Source of the DNA: Rhodoglobus sp.
GTDB taxonomy: Bacteria; Actinomycetota; Actinomycetes; Actinomycetales; Microbacteriaceae
DNA length: 64,000 nt
Direction of reading: 5' to 3'
Assembly (NCBI GenBank): GCA_025463515.1
Contig: JAODAQ010000063.1
Location: 32,294 to 96,293, forward strand
Shown here: piece after piece, positions 8,185-15,876 of the stretch
Layout: each line of letters opens with the position of its first letter
How positions within the stretch are numbered: position 1 is the first letter of the stretch
Program-made: the position numbers and the translations under genes
Notes under the pieces: generated by a model
Databases searched by the model: none
Seen by the model: only the letters and a program-made list of their open reading frames with translations
Told to the model about the DNA's origin: nothing

Positions 8185-8220
8185 CGAAAGGGCGACAACC
8201 CGGAGGTTGCCGCCCTTTCG
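8185..8220 (-). terminator. Hairpin terminator downstream of HU gene
   Basis: CGAAAGGGCG (8185-8194) and CGCCCTTTCG (8211-8220) are perfectly inverted, and the stem continues inward with CAACC/GGTTG around a CGGA loop. It lies 13 bp past the HU stop. The T-rich part is within the distal arm, so termination strength is uncertain. Confidence 0.6.
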
Positions 8221-8232
8221 TAGAGTCGGAGA

Positions 8233-8523
8233 CTAGCCCTTGGCCGCGGCCTTGAGCTTGCTGCCGGCGCTGATCTTCACGCCGTTGCTCGCCTTGATCT
8301 CGATGCTCTCGCCGGTCTGCGGGTTGCGGCCCGTGCGTGCGGCGCGGTGGGTGCGCTCGACTGCGAGCCATCCGGGGATGGACACCTTGGTGCCCTCGCC
8401 GAGCGACTTGGCCACGACGGCGAAGAGAGCGTCGACGACGGTGCTGACGGCGGCCTGGCTCTGGCCAGACTCAGCGGCGACTGCCGCGACGAACTCGGTA
8501 CGGTTTAGTGACTTGTCAGCCAT
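8233..8523 (-). CDS. hup: HU family nucleoid-associated DNA-binding protein
   Basis: This 96-residue basic protein forms dimers that bend DNA non-specifically. The helical N-terminus (LNRTEFVAAVAAESGQSQAAVSTVVDALF) is followed by the beta-arm region with the signature GRNPQTGESIEI near residue 67, then a short lysine-rich end. It lacks the long Lys/Ala tail of mycobacterial or streptomycete HupS, so it is the short HU type. It lies downstream of rpsN with about 80 bp between, so it probably has its own promoter in the 8524-8604 gap. Confidence 0.92.
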   Translation of the reverse strand: MADKSLNRTEFVAAVAAESGQSQAAVSTVVDALFAVVAKSLGEGTKVSIPGWLAVERTHRAARTGRNPQTGESIEIKASNGVKISAGSKLKAAAKG

Positions 8524-8604
8524 GGGATGTCCTCCTCGGACGTCATGCAGTTATGGGTGGAGCTTTGGTAAAGATTAGGCAAAGCGTTGTAAACGCCCTG
8601 AAAT

Positions 8605-8910
8605 CTACCAGCTTGACTTGGTAATTCCGGGCAATTCGCCCCGGTGCGCCATATCGCGGAAACGCACACGGGAAACGCCGAAGTTGCTGAGGAAACCGCG
8701 CGGGCGTCCGTCGATCGCGTCGCGGCCGCGAACGCGAACCGGCGAGGCGTTGCGGGGAAGCTTCTGCAGGCCGAGGCGGGCGGCCTCGCGCGACTCGTCC
8801 GTACCGGCCGGGTCGACGAGGGCCTTCTTCAGCTCGAGGCGCTTCGTGGCGTAGCGCGCGACGATGACCTTGCGCTGCTCGTTCTTGGCAATCTTGCTCT
8901 TCTTGGCCAT
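8605..8910 (-). CDS. rpsN: 30S ribosomal protein S14, zinc-independent long form
   Basis: This is a 101-residue S14 starting [14 protein letters not shown] and ending [15 protein letters not shown]. The typical S14 segments [20 protein letters not shown] and [12 protein letters not shown] are present. It contains no cysteine, so it is the long C-minus form that does not need zinc, unlike the short CxxC S14 of the main ribosomal operon in many Actinobacteria. It is the third gene of the rpmB-rpmG-rpsN group and starts 2 bp before the rpmG stop codon in transcript order. The nearby zur-znu genes suggest a zinc-sparing role. Confidence 0.95.
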   Translation of the reverse strand: MAKKSKIAKNEQRKVIVARYATKRLELKKALVDPAGTDESREAARLGLQKLPRNASPVRVRGRDAIDGRPRGFLSNFGVSRVRFRDMAHRGELPGITKSSW

Positions 8911-8912
8911 GG

Positions 8913-9080
8913 TTAGCGCTCCTCGCGGAAATCGACGTGCTGGCGGATCACCGGGTCGTACTTCTTGAGCACGAGGCGGTCGGGGTTGTTGCGACGGTTC
9001 TTCTTCGTCACGTAGGTGTAGCCCGTTCCAGCGGTCGAACGAAGCTTGATGATGGGACGGATGTCCTGTGCCTTGGCCAT
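8913..9080 (-). CDS. rpmG: 50S ribosomal protein L33, zinc-independent form
   Basis: This 55-residue protein runs from [20 protein letters not shown] to HVDFREER. It has the L33 core [23 protein letters not shown] and lacks the CxxC pairs of zinc-binding L33, so it is the C-minus form. Its start codon overlaps the rpmB stop codon (ATG 9080-9078; TAA 9082-9080), indicating translational coupling. It is shorter than 60 codons and easy to miss in automatic gene calling. Confidence 0.95.
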   Translation of the reverse strand: MAKAQDIRPIIKLRSTAGTGYTYVTKKNRRNNPDRLVLKKYDPVIRQHVDFREER

Positions 9081-9316
9081 TAGATCTTCTCCCCACGAGC
9101 GAGGAGGTCCTTGACGACCGACTCGATGCCACGAGCGTCGATGACCTTGATGCCCTTGGCGGACAGGGTCAGCGTCACGTTACGGCGAAGCGACGGCACG
9201 AAGTACTTCTTCGTCTGGATGTTCGGGTCGAAACGGCGCTTGGTGCGACGGTGCGAGTGTGAGATGTTGTGCCCAAAGCCGGGAACGGCTCCGGTCACTT
9301 GGCAAACTGCTGCCAT
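9080..9316 (-). CDS. rpmB: 50S ribosomal protein L28, zinc-independent form
   Basis: This is a 78-residue L28: [34 protein letters not shown] and so on through [14 protein letters not shown]. Only one cysteine is present, so the zinc-binding CxxC pairs of C-plus L28 are absent. It is first in the rpmB-rpmG-rpsN unit. Its leader carries a very stable hairpin with a cUUCGg tetraloop (9341-9358) 25 bases before the start codon. In mycobacteria and streptomycetes the equivalent cluster is repressed by Zur, but I see no convincing Zur palindrome directly upstream here. Confidence 0.95.
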   Translation of the reverse strand: MAAVCQVTGAVPGFGHNISHSHRRTKRRFDPNIQTKKYFVPSLRRNVTLTLSAKGIKVIDARGIESVVKDLLARGEKI

Positions 9317-9340
9317 GGACGTACTCCTGTTCTGGTTACC

Positions 9341-9358
9341 GTAGTTCCGAAGAACTAC
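9341..9358 (-). promoter_or_regulatory. Stable cUUCGg hairpin in the rpmB leader
   Basis: On the transcribed strand GTAGTTC-TTCG-GAACTAC forms a perfect 7-bp stem closed by C-G around a UUCG tetraloop, the most stable tetraloop class known. There is no T-run behind it, so it is not a standard terminator. It sits 25 bases upstream of the rpmB start codon and may act in mRNA stability or translational control. Confidence 0.55.
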
Positions 9359-9440
9359 CCAAGATCACTTGTCGGCATGCCTTGATCCCTGACTTTCTTG
9401 GGAGGCACACTGAAGGCCGGAAATGGCCAACCTGTAGATC

Positions 9441-9824
9441 TTACGCGCTGGCACAGTTCGCACACAACCCGAACACATCCACGACGTGCTGCGGGTCGCT
9501 GAATCCGTGCTTCCGCGCCACGTCGGCGGCCCACTGCTCGACCTCGTCGGCCTCGATCTCGACCGTGAGTCCGCAGTTGCGGCAGATCAGGTGGTGGTGG
9601 TGGCTGCCCGGGGTGCACGCCCGGTAGAGGCTCTCCCCCTCCTGCTGAAGCGAGTCTGCCTCGCCCTCCACAGCAAGGTCGGCGAGCGCCCGGTACACAG
9701 TGGCAAGGCCGATGGATGTCCCGGACTCGCGCAGCGCGGCATGAAGCTCCTGCGCGCTCACGAAGGTCTCGCTCGTGTCGAGGGCACTGCGGACGGCATC
9801 CCGCTGCCAGGTGTGCCGCTTCAC
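9441..9824 (-). CDS. zur: Fur-family zinc-responsive repressor, probably Zur
   Basis: This 127-residue Fur-family regulator has an N-terminal winged helix with RDAVRSALDTSETFVSAQELHAAL and the recognition helix GLATVYRALADLA. The C-terminal metal-binding domain has the HHHHLICRNCG motif and the closing CANC pair that holds the structural zinc. Fur-family members sense iron, zinc or manganese; the assignment as Zur rests on its place as the last gene of a zinc-type ABC operon and its proximity to zinc-independent ribosomal protein genes. The GTG at 9824 overlaps the permease stop (GTGA), so it is translationally coupled to znuB. Confidence 0.88.
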   Translation of the reverse strand: MKRHTWQRDAVRSALDTSETFVSAQELHAALRESGTSIGLATVYRALADLAVEGEADSLQQEGESLYRACTPGSHHHHLICRNCGLTVEIEADEVEQWAADVARKHGFSDPQHVVDVFGLCANCASA

Positions 9825-10684
9825 GCCGGCACCGCCGTTCTGCGCAGGCGGCGGCCGTTGATGCGGCCCACGAGCCGGCACCCCAGGTAGATGAGGAACG
9901 AGATCGTCGTGACGTAGGGGCTGATCGGCAGCGACCCGCCGATCGCGAGCAGGATGCCGCCGACCGCCGACACGAACCCGAACAGCATCGCGAGCACTGG
10001 GACGAGCACCGGCGATGACGACACCCTGAGCGCCGCCGCCGCCGGGGTGACGAGCAGGGCGAGCACGAGCAGCGCTCCGATGATCTGCACCGAGACCGCG
10101 ACCATGAGCCCGAGCAGGATCATGAACACGATCGAGAGCGTGCGGGCGGGAACTCCGCGGGCGGTCGCGACATCCGGGTCGATGCTGTCGAACACCAGCG
10201 GGCGCCAGATCGCCAGCAGGACGACGAGCACGACGAGGCTGATCGCGATGAGCGCCCCGAGCTGCGGGATGTCGACGGAGAGGATCTGCCCGGTGAGGAG
10301 GCCGAACCGGTTTCCGCTGCGCCCGGGGTAGAGGGCGAGGAACAGGATGCCGAGGCCGAGGCCGAAGGGCATGAGCACGCCGATGATCGAGTTGCGATCG
10401 CGGGCCCGTGAGCCCAGCACGCCGATCAGTGTCGCTGCGACGAGGGAGCCCACGAGGGATCCGGCAACCACATTGGCTCCGAAGAGCAGTGCGGCAGCCG
10501 CTCCCGCGAAGGAGAGCTCGCTGATGCCGTGCACCGCGAAGGCCATGTCGCGCTGCATCACGAAGACGCCGATGAGGCCGCCCACGATGCCGAGCACGGC
10601 GCCCGCGATGATCGAGTTGCTCACGAGCGCGAGCAGCTGCCCGTAGTCGCTGAAGTTGAAGATGGACGCCCAGAAGTCGGTCAC
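9821..10684 (-). CDS. znuB: Zinc/manganese-type ABC transporter permease
   Basis: This is a 287-residue integral membrane permease of the ABC-3 family with about eight transmembrane helices. It moves the metal delivered by the ZnuA-type lipoprotein across the membrane. Typical features are the early GGLIGVFVMQRDMAFAVHGISELSFAGAA, where the conserved H-x-SE-x-SF-AG loop contacts the ATPase, and a glycine-rich middle. The start is the GTG at 10684, which overlaps the ATPase stop. The longer open frame upstream lies inside the ATPase gene in another frame and is not real. It is fourth from last in transcript terms: znuA, znuC, znuB, zur. Confidence 0.9.
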   Translation of the reverse strand: MTDFWASIFNFSDYGQLLALVSNSIIAGAVLGIVGGLIGVFVMQRDMAFAVHGISELSFAGAAAALLFGANVVAGSLVGSLVAATLIGVLGSRARDRNSIIGVLMPFGLGLGILFLALYPGRSGNRFGLLTGQILSVDIPQLGALIAISLVVLVVLLAIWRPLVFDSIDPDVATARGVPARTLSIVFMILLGLMVAVSVQIIGALLVLALLVTPAAAALRVSSSPVLVPVLAMLFGFVSAVGGILLAIGGSLPISPYVTTISFLIYLGCRLVGRINGRRLRRTAVPA

Positions 10685-11469
10685 AGGGCCGCCTCCTCGT
10701 GCAGGGGGAACTCGGGGATGCCCGCGACGAACACGCGCGAGCCGCTCCGGATGACCTCGACGGGCGTGCCGTACAGGCCGCTCAGCACTTCTGAGGTCAG
10801 CACCTCCTCCGGCGGGCCGGAGGTGAACCTGCCGTTGGCGAGGTAGAGCACGGTGTCCGTCATGTCGAGCACGGGGTTGATGTCGTGCGTGACGAAGACG
10901 ACGCCCGTGCCGCGCTCGTGCAGGCCGCGGTCGATCAGCTCGGCGACCCCGCGCTGGTGGTGCAGGTCGAGGCTCGAGAGCGGCTCGTCGCACAGCAGCA
11001 GCGACGGATCGCTCGCGAGCGCCTGGCCGACACGGAGCCGCTGCTGCTCGCCGCCGGAGAGCACCCCGACGGGAAGATTCGCGTACGCCTCGGCACCGAC
11101 CGCGCTCACGAGCTCGTCGATGCGGTCGCGCTTCGCCTTCGACGGCCACGGCGGGCCCCAGCGGTGCCCGTCGACGCCGAGGCCGACGAGGTCGCGCCCA
11201 CGAAGAGCGGTACCGGCCGGCATGATGCGCTGCTGCGGGATGTACCCGATCGAACGGTCACCGCGCGCGACGGGCCTGCCGTGCACCCGGATCTCGCCCG
11301 AGTCGAGCGGCAGCTGCCCGAGGATCGCGCGCAGCAGCGAGGTCTTCCCCGAGCCGTTGGCCCCGAGCACCGCGACGAACTCGCCCGGCTTCACCGTGAG
11401 GTTCAGGCCGCTCCACAGGATGCGCCCGCCGAGGGTGAGCGAGGCATCCGTGATTTCTAGCGGGTTCAT
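10681..11469 (-). CDS. znuC: Zinc/manganese-type ABC transporter ATP-binding protein
   Basis: This is a 262-residue ATPase. The Walker A is VLGANGSGKTSLLRA (near residue 35), the Q-loop is YIPQQR, the ABC signature is LSGGEQQRLRVGQA, the Walker B is SLLLCDEPLSSLD and the switch His is VFVTHD. Residues after about 215 form the C-terminal extension typical of metal importers. The ATG at 11469 overlaps the znuA stop codon (ATGA). The 17 codons upstream in frame belong to the znuA 3' end. Together with ZnuA and ZnuB it forms a high-affinity zinc (less likely manganese) importer. Confidence 0.92.
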   Translation of the reverse strand: MNPLEITDASLTLGGRILWSGLNLTVKPGEFVAVLGANGSGKTSLLRAILGQLPLDSGEIRVHGRPVARGDRSIGYIPQQRIMPAGTALRGRDLVGLGVDGHRWGPPWPSKAKRDRIDELVSAVGAEAYANLPVGVLSGGEQQRLRVGQALASDPSLLLCDEPLSSLDLHHQRGVAELIDRGLHERGTGVVFVTHDINPVLDMTDTVLYLANGRFTSGPPEEVLTSEVLSGLYGTPVEVIRSGSRVFVAGIPEFPLHEEAAL

Positions 11470-12332
11470 AGTCCCCGTGCTGTCGCTGTCGCTACCGCGT
11501 CGAGGTTGCCGCTCATCCACGAGACGTAGTCTGCCCCAGCAGGGAGGGTCTCCGTGAACTCGACCACGGGCACGCCCGCGTCCTCGGCGGCGGTGCGCAC
11601 CCGCTCGGTCTCGGGGCTGGCGGTCTGCGAGTTGTACGCCAGCAGCCGCACTTTCCTGTCGATGAAGAGCGCGAGTGTCTCCTGCATCGCGAGCGGCGGC
11701 ACGTCGTTGCCCTCCTCGATGGCCTCGGTGAAGTCCTCGGGCGTGGCGTTCGTGAGCCCCACAGACTGCAGCAGGTACACCGGCACCGGCTCGGTCACGG
11801 CGACGTCGCCCTCGGTGGCCAGGTTGTTCGCGCGCGTCTCGAGGTCTTCGATGGCGCCGGTGAGGGTGTCGCCGTTCGCAGCGTAGTCGGTGGCGTTGCC
11901 GGGGTCGATTGTGCTGAGCTCGTCGACGATGGCGGCGACGACCTTGGCCGTGCCGGTGAACGAGTACCAGACGTGCTCGTTCGGGCCCGGGAGCTCCGAG
12001 GCGTCGAACGCGTTGAGCACTGTCGCCTCGGTGCCGGCGGCGCTGACGAGCGAATCCATGAACGGGTCGTACCCGCCGCCGTTCTCGATGATGAGGTCGG
12101 CATCGGAGATCGCCAGCTGGTCACGGGCCGAGGCCTCGAAGCTGTGCGGGTCGACATCCGGCCCGTCGATGAAGCTCGTGATCGAGGCGCGGTCGCCCGC
12201 GACCTGCGAGGCGATGTCGCCCCACACGCTCGTGGAGGCGACGATGTGGATGAGGCCGTCGTCCTGTGCTGGCGCCGAGCACCCGGCCAGGGCGAGGGTG
12301 GAAATAGCGATGACGGGGATGAGCTTGTGCAT
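11466..12332 (-). CDS. znuA: Zinc ABC transporter substrate-binding lipoprotein
   Basis: This is a 288-residue secreted lipoprotein. The signal peptide MHKLIPVIAISTLALAGC ends in the lipobox LAGC, so the mature protein is anchored at Cys18. It is a cluster A-I solute-binding protein: the metal-ligand segments DVDPHSFEAS and the central NEHVWYSFTG each supply a His. It lacks the long His-rich loop often seen in ZnuA, so manganese or broader specificity cannot be excluded; the linked Fur-family gene and operator favour zinc. It is first in the operon, with a candidate Zur box about 55 bp upstream. Confidence 0.9.
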   Translation of the reverse strand: MHKLIPVIAISTLALAGCSAPAQDDGLIHIVASTSVWGDIASQVAGDRASITSFIDGPDVDPHSFEASARDQLAISDADLIIENGGGYDPFMDSLVSAAGTEATVLNAFDASELPGPNEHVWYSFTGTAKVVAAIVDELSTIDPGNATDYAANGDTLTGAIEDLETRANNLATEGDVAVTEPVPVYLLQSVGLTNATPEDFTEAIEEGNDVPPLAMQETLALFIDRKVRLLAYNSQTASPETERVRTAAEDAGVPVVEFTETLPAGADYVSWMSGNLDAVATATARGL

Positions 12333-12386
12333 GATGAAGCTTTCTAAGGCTCGCGCCTGACGGTACTAGTGAGAGACAAACCGTAA

Positions 12387-12401
12387 TGAGATTCGTTATC
12401 A
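12387..12401 (-). promoter_or_regulatory. Candidate Zur operator upstream of znuA
   Basis: On the znuA strand the sequence TGATAACGAATCTCA reads as an imperfect palindrome and agrees with the actinobacterial Zur-type core TGAAAACGATTTTCA at 12 of 15 positions. It is an AT-rich island in GC-rich DNA, 55 bp before the znuA start codon, where a repressor would block initiation. Confidence 0.5.
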
Positions 12402-12444
12402 ATAGTGTTGCACGGCTCGGCCGCGCAAGCCAAATCGGCAGCGG

Positions 12445-13767
12445 CTAGTCGAGCAGCAGCGCAGGCTCCTCGAGCACGCTCGCGAGGTCGGCGACGAACC
12501 GGCTCGCGACATCCCCGTCCACGATGCGGTGGTCGAAGCTCGCGGCAACGGTCGTGACGTAGCGCGGCAGCACCTGGCCGTCGACCACCCACGGCTTCTG
12601 CCGGATCGAGCCGAGGGCCACGATCGCGGCCTCGCCGGGGTTGATGATCGGCGTGCCGGTGTCCATGCCGTAGGAGCCGATGTTCGTGATCGTGATCGTG
12701 CCGCCCGACATCTGCGCCGGCTGGGTCTTGCCGTCACGGGCCGTCAGCGTGAGCTGCTCGAGGCTCTTCGCCAGGTCGAGCAGGGAGAGCTCCTGCGCGT
12801 CCTTGACGTTCGGGACGATGAGTCCACGCGGAGTCGCGGCCGCGATGCCGAGGTTCACGTAGTGGCGGACGATGATCTCCTTGTCCGTCCACGTCGAGTT
12901 GACCGTGGGGTTGCGGCGCACGGCCCAGATCACGGCCTTCGCCATGATGAGCAGCGGGCTCACGCGCACGCCCGCGAAGTCGGTCGAGTTCTTGAGGCGC
13001 TTGACGAACTCCATCGTGCGGGTCGCGTCGATATCGACGAAGACGCTCACGTGCGGCGCAGTGAACGCGCTCGTCACCATCGCGGTCGCGATCGCCTTGC
13101 GCACGCCCTTGACCGGGATGCGCTCCTCGCGCTGGTCGCCCCACTCCGGTGTCTGGATGTTGCGGAACACGCTCGCCTGCGAGGCCTGCCGGATGACGTC
13201 GTCCCTGGTGATCTCACCCGCGAGGCCGGTGGCGCTCACCTCGGCGAGGTCGACGCCGAGGTCTTTGGCGAGCTTGCGGATCGGCGGCTTCGCGATGATC
13301 ACGGATGCCGCGGCCGCCGGCACGCTCGCCGGCCGGGCCTTGGCCGCAGGGGCCGCGGGGGCAGGAACTGCCGCGACGGCAGCCCCGCGGCGACGGGATC
13401 CACCGTGCCCGGCACTGCCGTACCCCACGAGTACCGCCCCGGACTTCTCCTCGACAGCGGCAACGGTCGCCGCGGTATCCGCGATCTCGCTCACTTCTTC
13501 GACCGCCGTCGCGGGGACGTCCTCGCCGTCGGAGCTCACCGTGATGATCGGCGTACCGACCTCGACCGTCTGCCCCTCTTCGACCAGCAGGGCCGAGACC
13601 GTGCCGGCGAACGGCGACGGGAGCTCCACGAGCGACTTCGCGGTCTCGATCTCGACCAGGACCTGGTTCATCTCGACCGTATCGCCGGCCTTGACCTTCC
13701 ACGAGACGATCTCGGCCTCGGTGAGGCCTTCGCCGACGTCGGGGAGAGTGAAATCTGAGCTGGCCAC
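12445..13767 (-). CDS. 2-oxoacid dehydrogenase E2, dihydrolipoamide acyltransferase
   Basis: This is a 440-residue E2. The N-terminal lipoyl domain (1-78) carries the lipoylated lysine at K44 in ETAKS. An Ala/Pro-rich linker leads to the peripheral-subunit-binding domain ([25 protein letters not shown], about 155-190). The catalytic CoA-acyltransferase domain follows, with the active-site motif FDHRIVDGD near its end. Only one lipoyl domain is present, unlike the multi-lipoyl SucB/SucA system of Actinobacteria. With the E1 alpha and beta genes it forms a branched-chain or pyruvate dehydrogenase; E1 alpha/beta architecture and a single lipoyl domain favour the branched-chain type. No E3 gene lies in the operon. 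Confidence 0.9.
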   Translation of the reverse strand: MASSDFTLPDVGEGLTEAEIVSWKVKAGDTVEMNQVLVEIETAKSLVELPSPFAGTVSALLVEEGQTVEVGTPIITVSSDGEDVPATAVEEVSEIADTAATVAAVEEKSGAVLVGYGSAGHGGSRRRGAAVAAVPAPAAPAAKARPASVPAAAASVIIAKPPIRKLAKDLGVDLAEVSATGLAGEITRDDVIRQASQASVFRNIQTPEWGDQREERIPVKGVRKAIATAMVTSAFTAPHVSVFVDIDATRTMEFVKRLKNSTDFAGVRVSPLLIMAKAVIWAVRRNPTVNSTWTDKEIIVRHYVNLGIAAATPRGLIVPNVKDAQELSLLDLAKSLEQLTLTARDGKTQPAQMSGGTITITNIGSYGMDTGTPIINPGEAAIVALGSIRQKPWVVDGQVLPRYVTTVAASFDHRIVDGDVASRFVADLASVLEEPALLLD

Positions 13768-13776
13768 GAGTGCCTC

Positions 13777-14757
13777 CTAGTACGCCATCGCCCGGTCGAC
13801 CGCTTCGAGGATGCGGTCGGCGTCGGGGAGATAGACGGTTTCGAGTTTGGCGGGAGGGAAGGGCGTGTCGAATCCGGCGACACGCAGCACGGGCGCTTCG
13901 AGCGAGTAGAAGCAGCGCTCGGTGACTGTTGCCGCGATCTCCGAGCCGACGGACACGAAGCCCGGCGCCTCCTGCGCGACGACCAGTCGGCCGGTCTTCT
14001 GCACCGACGCGATGATCGGCTCGTAGTCGATCGGCGAGATAGAGCGCAGATCGATGACCTCGACGCTCGTTCCCTCGGCCGCCGCGATCTCGGCGGCCTG
14101 CAGGAGCATCGCGACCATCGGGCCGTAGCCGACGAGCGTGACCTCGGTGCCCTCGCGGACAACACGGGTGGCGTGCAGCGGGAAGCCGCTCGCCGAGGTG
14201 TCGACATCGCCCTTCGGCCAGTACCGGCTCTTGGGCTCGAAGAAGATGACCGGGTCGTTGCTCTTGATCGCCTCCTGGATCATCCAGTAGCCGTCGTGAG
14301 CGTTCGACGGGCTCACCACGCGCAGCCCGGGGGTGTGCGCGAAGTAGGCCTCCGGGCTCTCCTGGTGGTGCTCGACCGCGCCGATGTGGCCGCCGAACGG
14401 CACACGGATGACCACCGGCATAGTCAGCGAGCCCTCGTGCCGGCTGGTGAGCTTCGCGAGCTGGGTGGTGATCTGGTCGAACGCCGGGAAGATGAATCCG
14501 TCGAACTGGATCTCGCACACCGGGCGGTACCCGCGCATGGCCAGGCCGATCGCGGTGCCGACGATGCCCGACTCGGCGAGCGGCGTGTCGAGCACGCGGG
14601 TGGAGCCGAACTCGGCGTGCAGCCCCTCGGTCACCCGGAAGACGCCGCCGAGCGGGCCGATGTCCTCGCCCATGAGCAGGACCTTCGGGTCGTCGAGCAT
14701 CGCCTGCCGCAGGCCCTGGTTCAGGGCCTTGGCCATGCTGAGGTTCTCGACGCTCAC
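13777..14757 (-). CDS. 2-oxoacid dehydrogenase E1 component, beta subunit
   Basis: This is a 326-residue transketolase-like subunit that pairs with the alpha subunit to decarboxylate a 2-oxoacid on thiamine diphosphate. Landmarks are LLMGEDIGPLGGVFRVTEGL near residue 28, DTPLAESGIVGTAIGLAMRG, with the conserved Glu that activates the cofactor, and VRVPFGGHIGAVEHHQESPEAYFAHTPGL. The GTG start (14757) overlaps the stop of the alpha subunit gene, so synthesis is coupled. The E2 gene starts 9 bp after its stop codon. The family includes pyruvate and branched-chain oxoacid dehydrogenases; the sequence alone does not settle the substrate. Confidence 0.92.
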   Translation of the reverse strand: MSVENLSMAKALNQGLRQAMLDDPKVLLMGEDIGPLGGVFRVTEGLHAEFGSTRVLDTPLAESGIVGTAIGLAMRGYRPVCEIQFDGFIFPAFDQITTQLAKLTSRHEGSLTMPVVIRVPFGGHIGAVEHHQESPEAYFAHTPGLRVVSPSNAHDGYWMIQEAIKSNDPVIFFEPKSRYWPKGDVDTSASGFPLHATRVVREGTEVTLVGYGPMVAMLLQAAEIAAAEGTSVEVIDLRSISPIDYEPIIASVQKTGRLVVAQEAPGFVSVGSEIAATVTERCFYSLEAPVLRVAGFDTPFPPAKLETVYLPDADRILEAVDRAMAY

Positions 14758-15872
14758 GCCGCGCCCCCTTCGAACGACTGCTCGTAGTTCTCGAGCCAGG
14801 CCTGTTCCGCGTCCATGAGCGGGTGCGGCTCGGAGTAGACGTGGTTGAACATCTTCTCGGCGTCCGGCACCCCGAGCGCGAGAGTGCGGTGACGGATGTC
14901 TGCAGCGAGGTCGTTCGCCTCGACCTCGATCTCGGCGAAGAATGCGTCGCCTTCGCCGCGCGCCCGCAGGAACTTCTCCATGCGCGTGATCGGATCGGCC
15001 TTTGTCCAGAACTCGAGCTCTTCGATGTCGCGGTACTTGGTGGGGTCGTCGCTCGTGGTGTGCGCGCCCATGCGGTACGTGAGGGCCTCGATGAAGCGGG
15101 GGCCGCCGCCGCTGCGGGCGGCGTCGAGGTTCGCGCTCGTCACGGCGTAGCTCGCGAGGACGTCGTTGCCGTCGATCTGAACGCCGGGGATGCCGAAGCC
15201 GCCCGGTCGCAGATAGAGAGGTGTGCGCGACTGCCGCGTGACCGGCACCGAGATCGCCCAGTGGTTGTTCTGCAGGAAGAAGACCTGCGGGGTCTGGTAG
15301 CTCGCCGCGAACACGAGCGCCTCGTTCGCGTCGCCCTGGCTTGTCGCGCCGTCGCCGAAGTAGACGATCACGGCCTCATCGGTGTCGGGGTTTCCCGTGC
15401 CGGTCGCGCCGTCGAACAGGACGCCCATCGCGTAGCCGGTCGCGTGCAGGGTCTGCGAGCCGAGCACGAGCGTGTAGAGGTGGAAGTTGTTGTGCTCCTT
15501 CGGGTCCCACCCTCCGTGGCTGAGGCCGCGGAGCATCTCGATGATCCGCATGAGGTCGACGCCGCGGATGCGCGCGATCACGTGCTCGCGGTACGAGGGG
15601 AAGATGTGGTCCTGCGGCTTCGCGGCATAGCCGGATCCGACCTGCGCGGCCTCCTGGCCGAGACTCGGGATCCACATCGCCAACTGGCCCTGGCGCTGCA
15701 GGTTCGCCGCGTCGATGTCGAATTTGCGGATGACCACCATCTGCCGGTGGAAGTCGCGGAGCTGGTCGTCGGTCAGCTTCTCGATGTACGGGAGGTACTC
15801 GGCCGTTGCATCGCTGGTGACGAGCGTGCCCTCCGTGGAGAGGAGCTGTACCGTCGCGGCGGTGTAGGACAT
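14754..15872 (-). CDS. 2-oxoacid dehydrogenase E1 component, alpha subunit
   Basis: This is a 372-residue subunit that binds thiamine diphosphate. The cofactor motif GDGATSQGDANEAL...NN lies around residues 172-203, and HTTSDDPTKYRD near residue 280 is the phosphorylation-loop equivalent. The HGGWDPKEHNNF segment lies in the substrate region. An ATG at 15872 gives a 35-residue lead before the fold. It starts 4 bp after the stop codon of the aminotransferase gene, so all four genes are probably one operon, linking amino-acid transamination to oxidation of the resulting oxoacid. Confidence 0.92.
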   Translation of the reverse strand: MSYTAATVQLLSTEGTLVTSDATAEYLPYIEKLTDDQLRDFHRQMVVIRKFDIDAANLQRQGQLAMWIPSLGQEAAQVGSGYAAKPQDHIFPSYREHVIARIRGVDLMRIIEMLRGLSHGGWDPKEHNNFHLYTLVLGSQTLHATGYAMGVLFDGATGTGNPDTDEAVIVYFGDGATSQGDANEALVFAASYQTPQVFFLQNNHWAISVPVTRQSRTPLYLRPGGFGIPGVQIDGNDVLASYAVTSANLDAARSGGGPRFIEALTYRMGAHTTSDDPTKYRDIEELEFWTKADPITRMEKFLRARGEGDAFFAEIEVEANDLAADIRHRTLALGVPDAEKMFNHVYSEPHPLMDAEQAWLENYEQSFEGGAA

Positions 15873-15876
15873 TGGT

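Noticed and set aside
9317..9440. Zur operator in front of rpmB
   Set aside because: No TGAAAAC-like palindrome is present in either direction, and the gap is GC-rich except for the cUUCGg hairpin.
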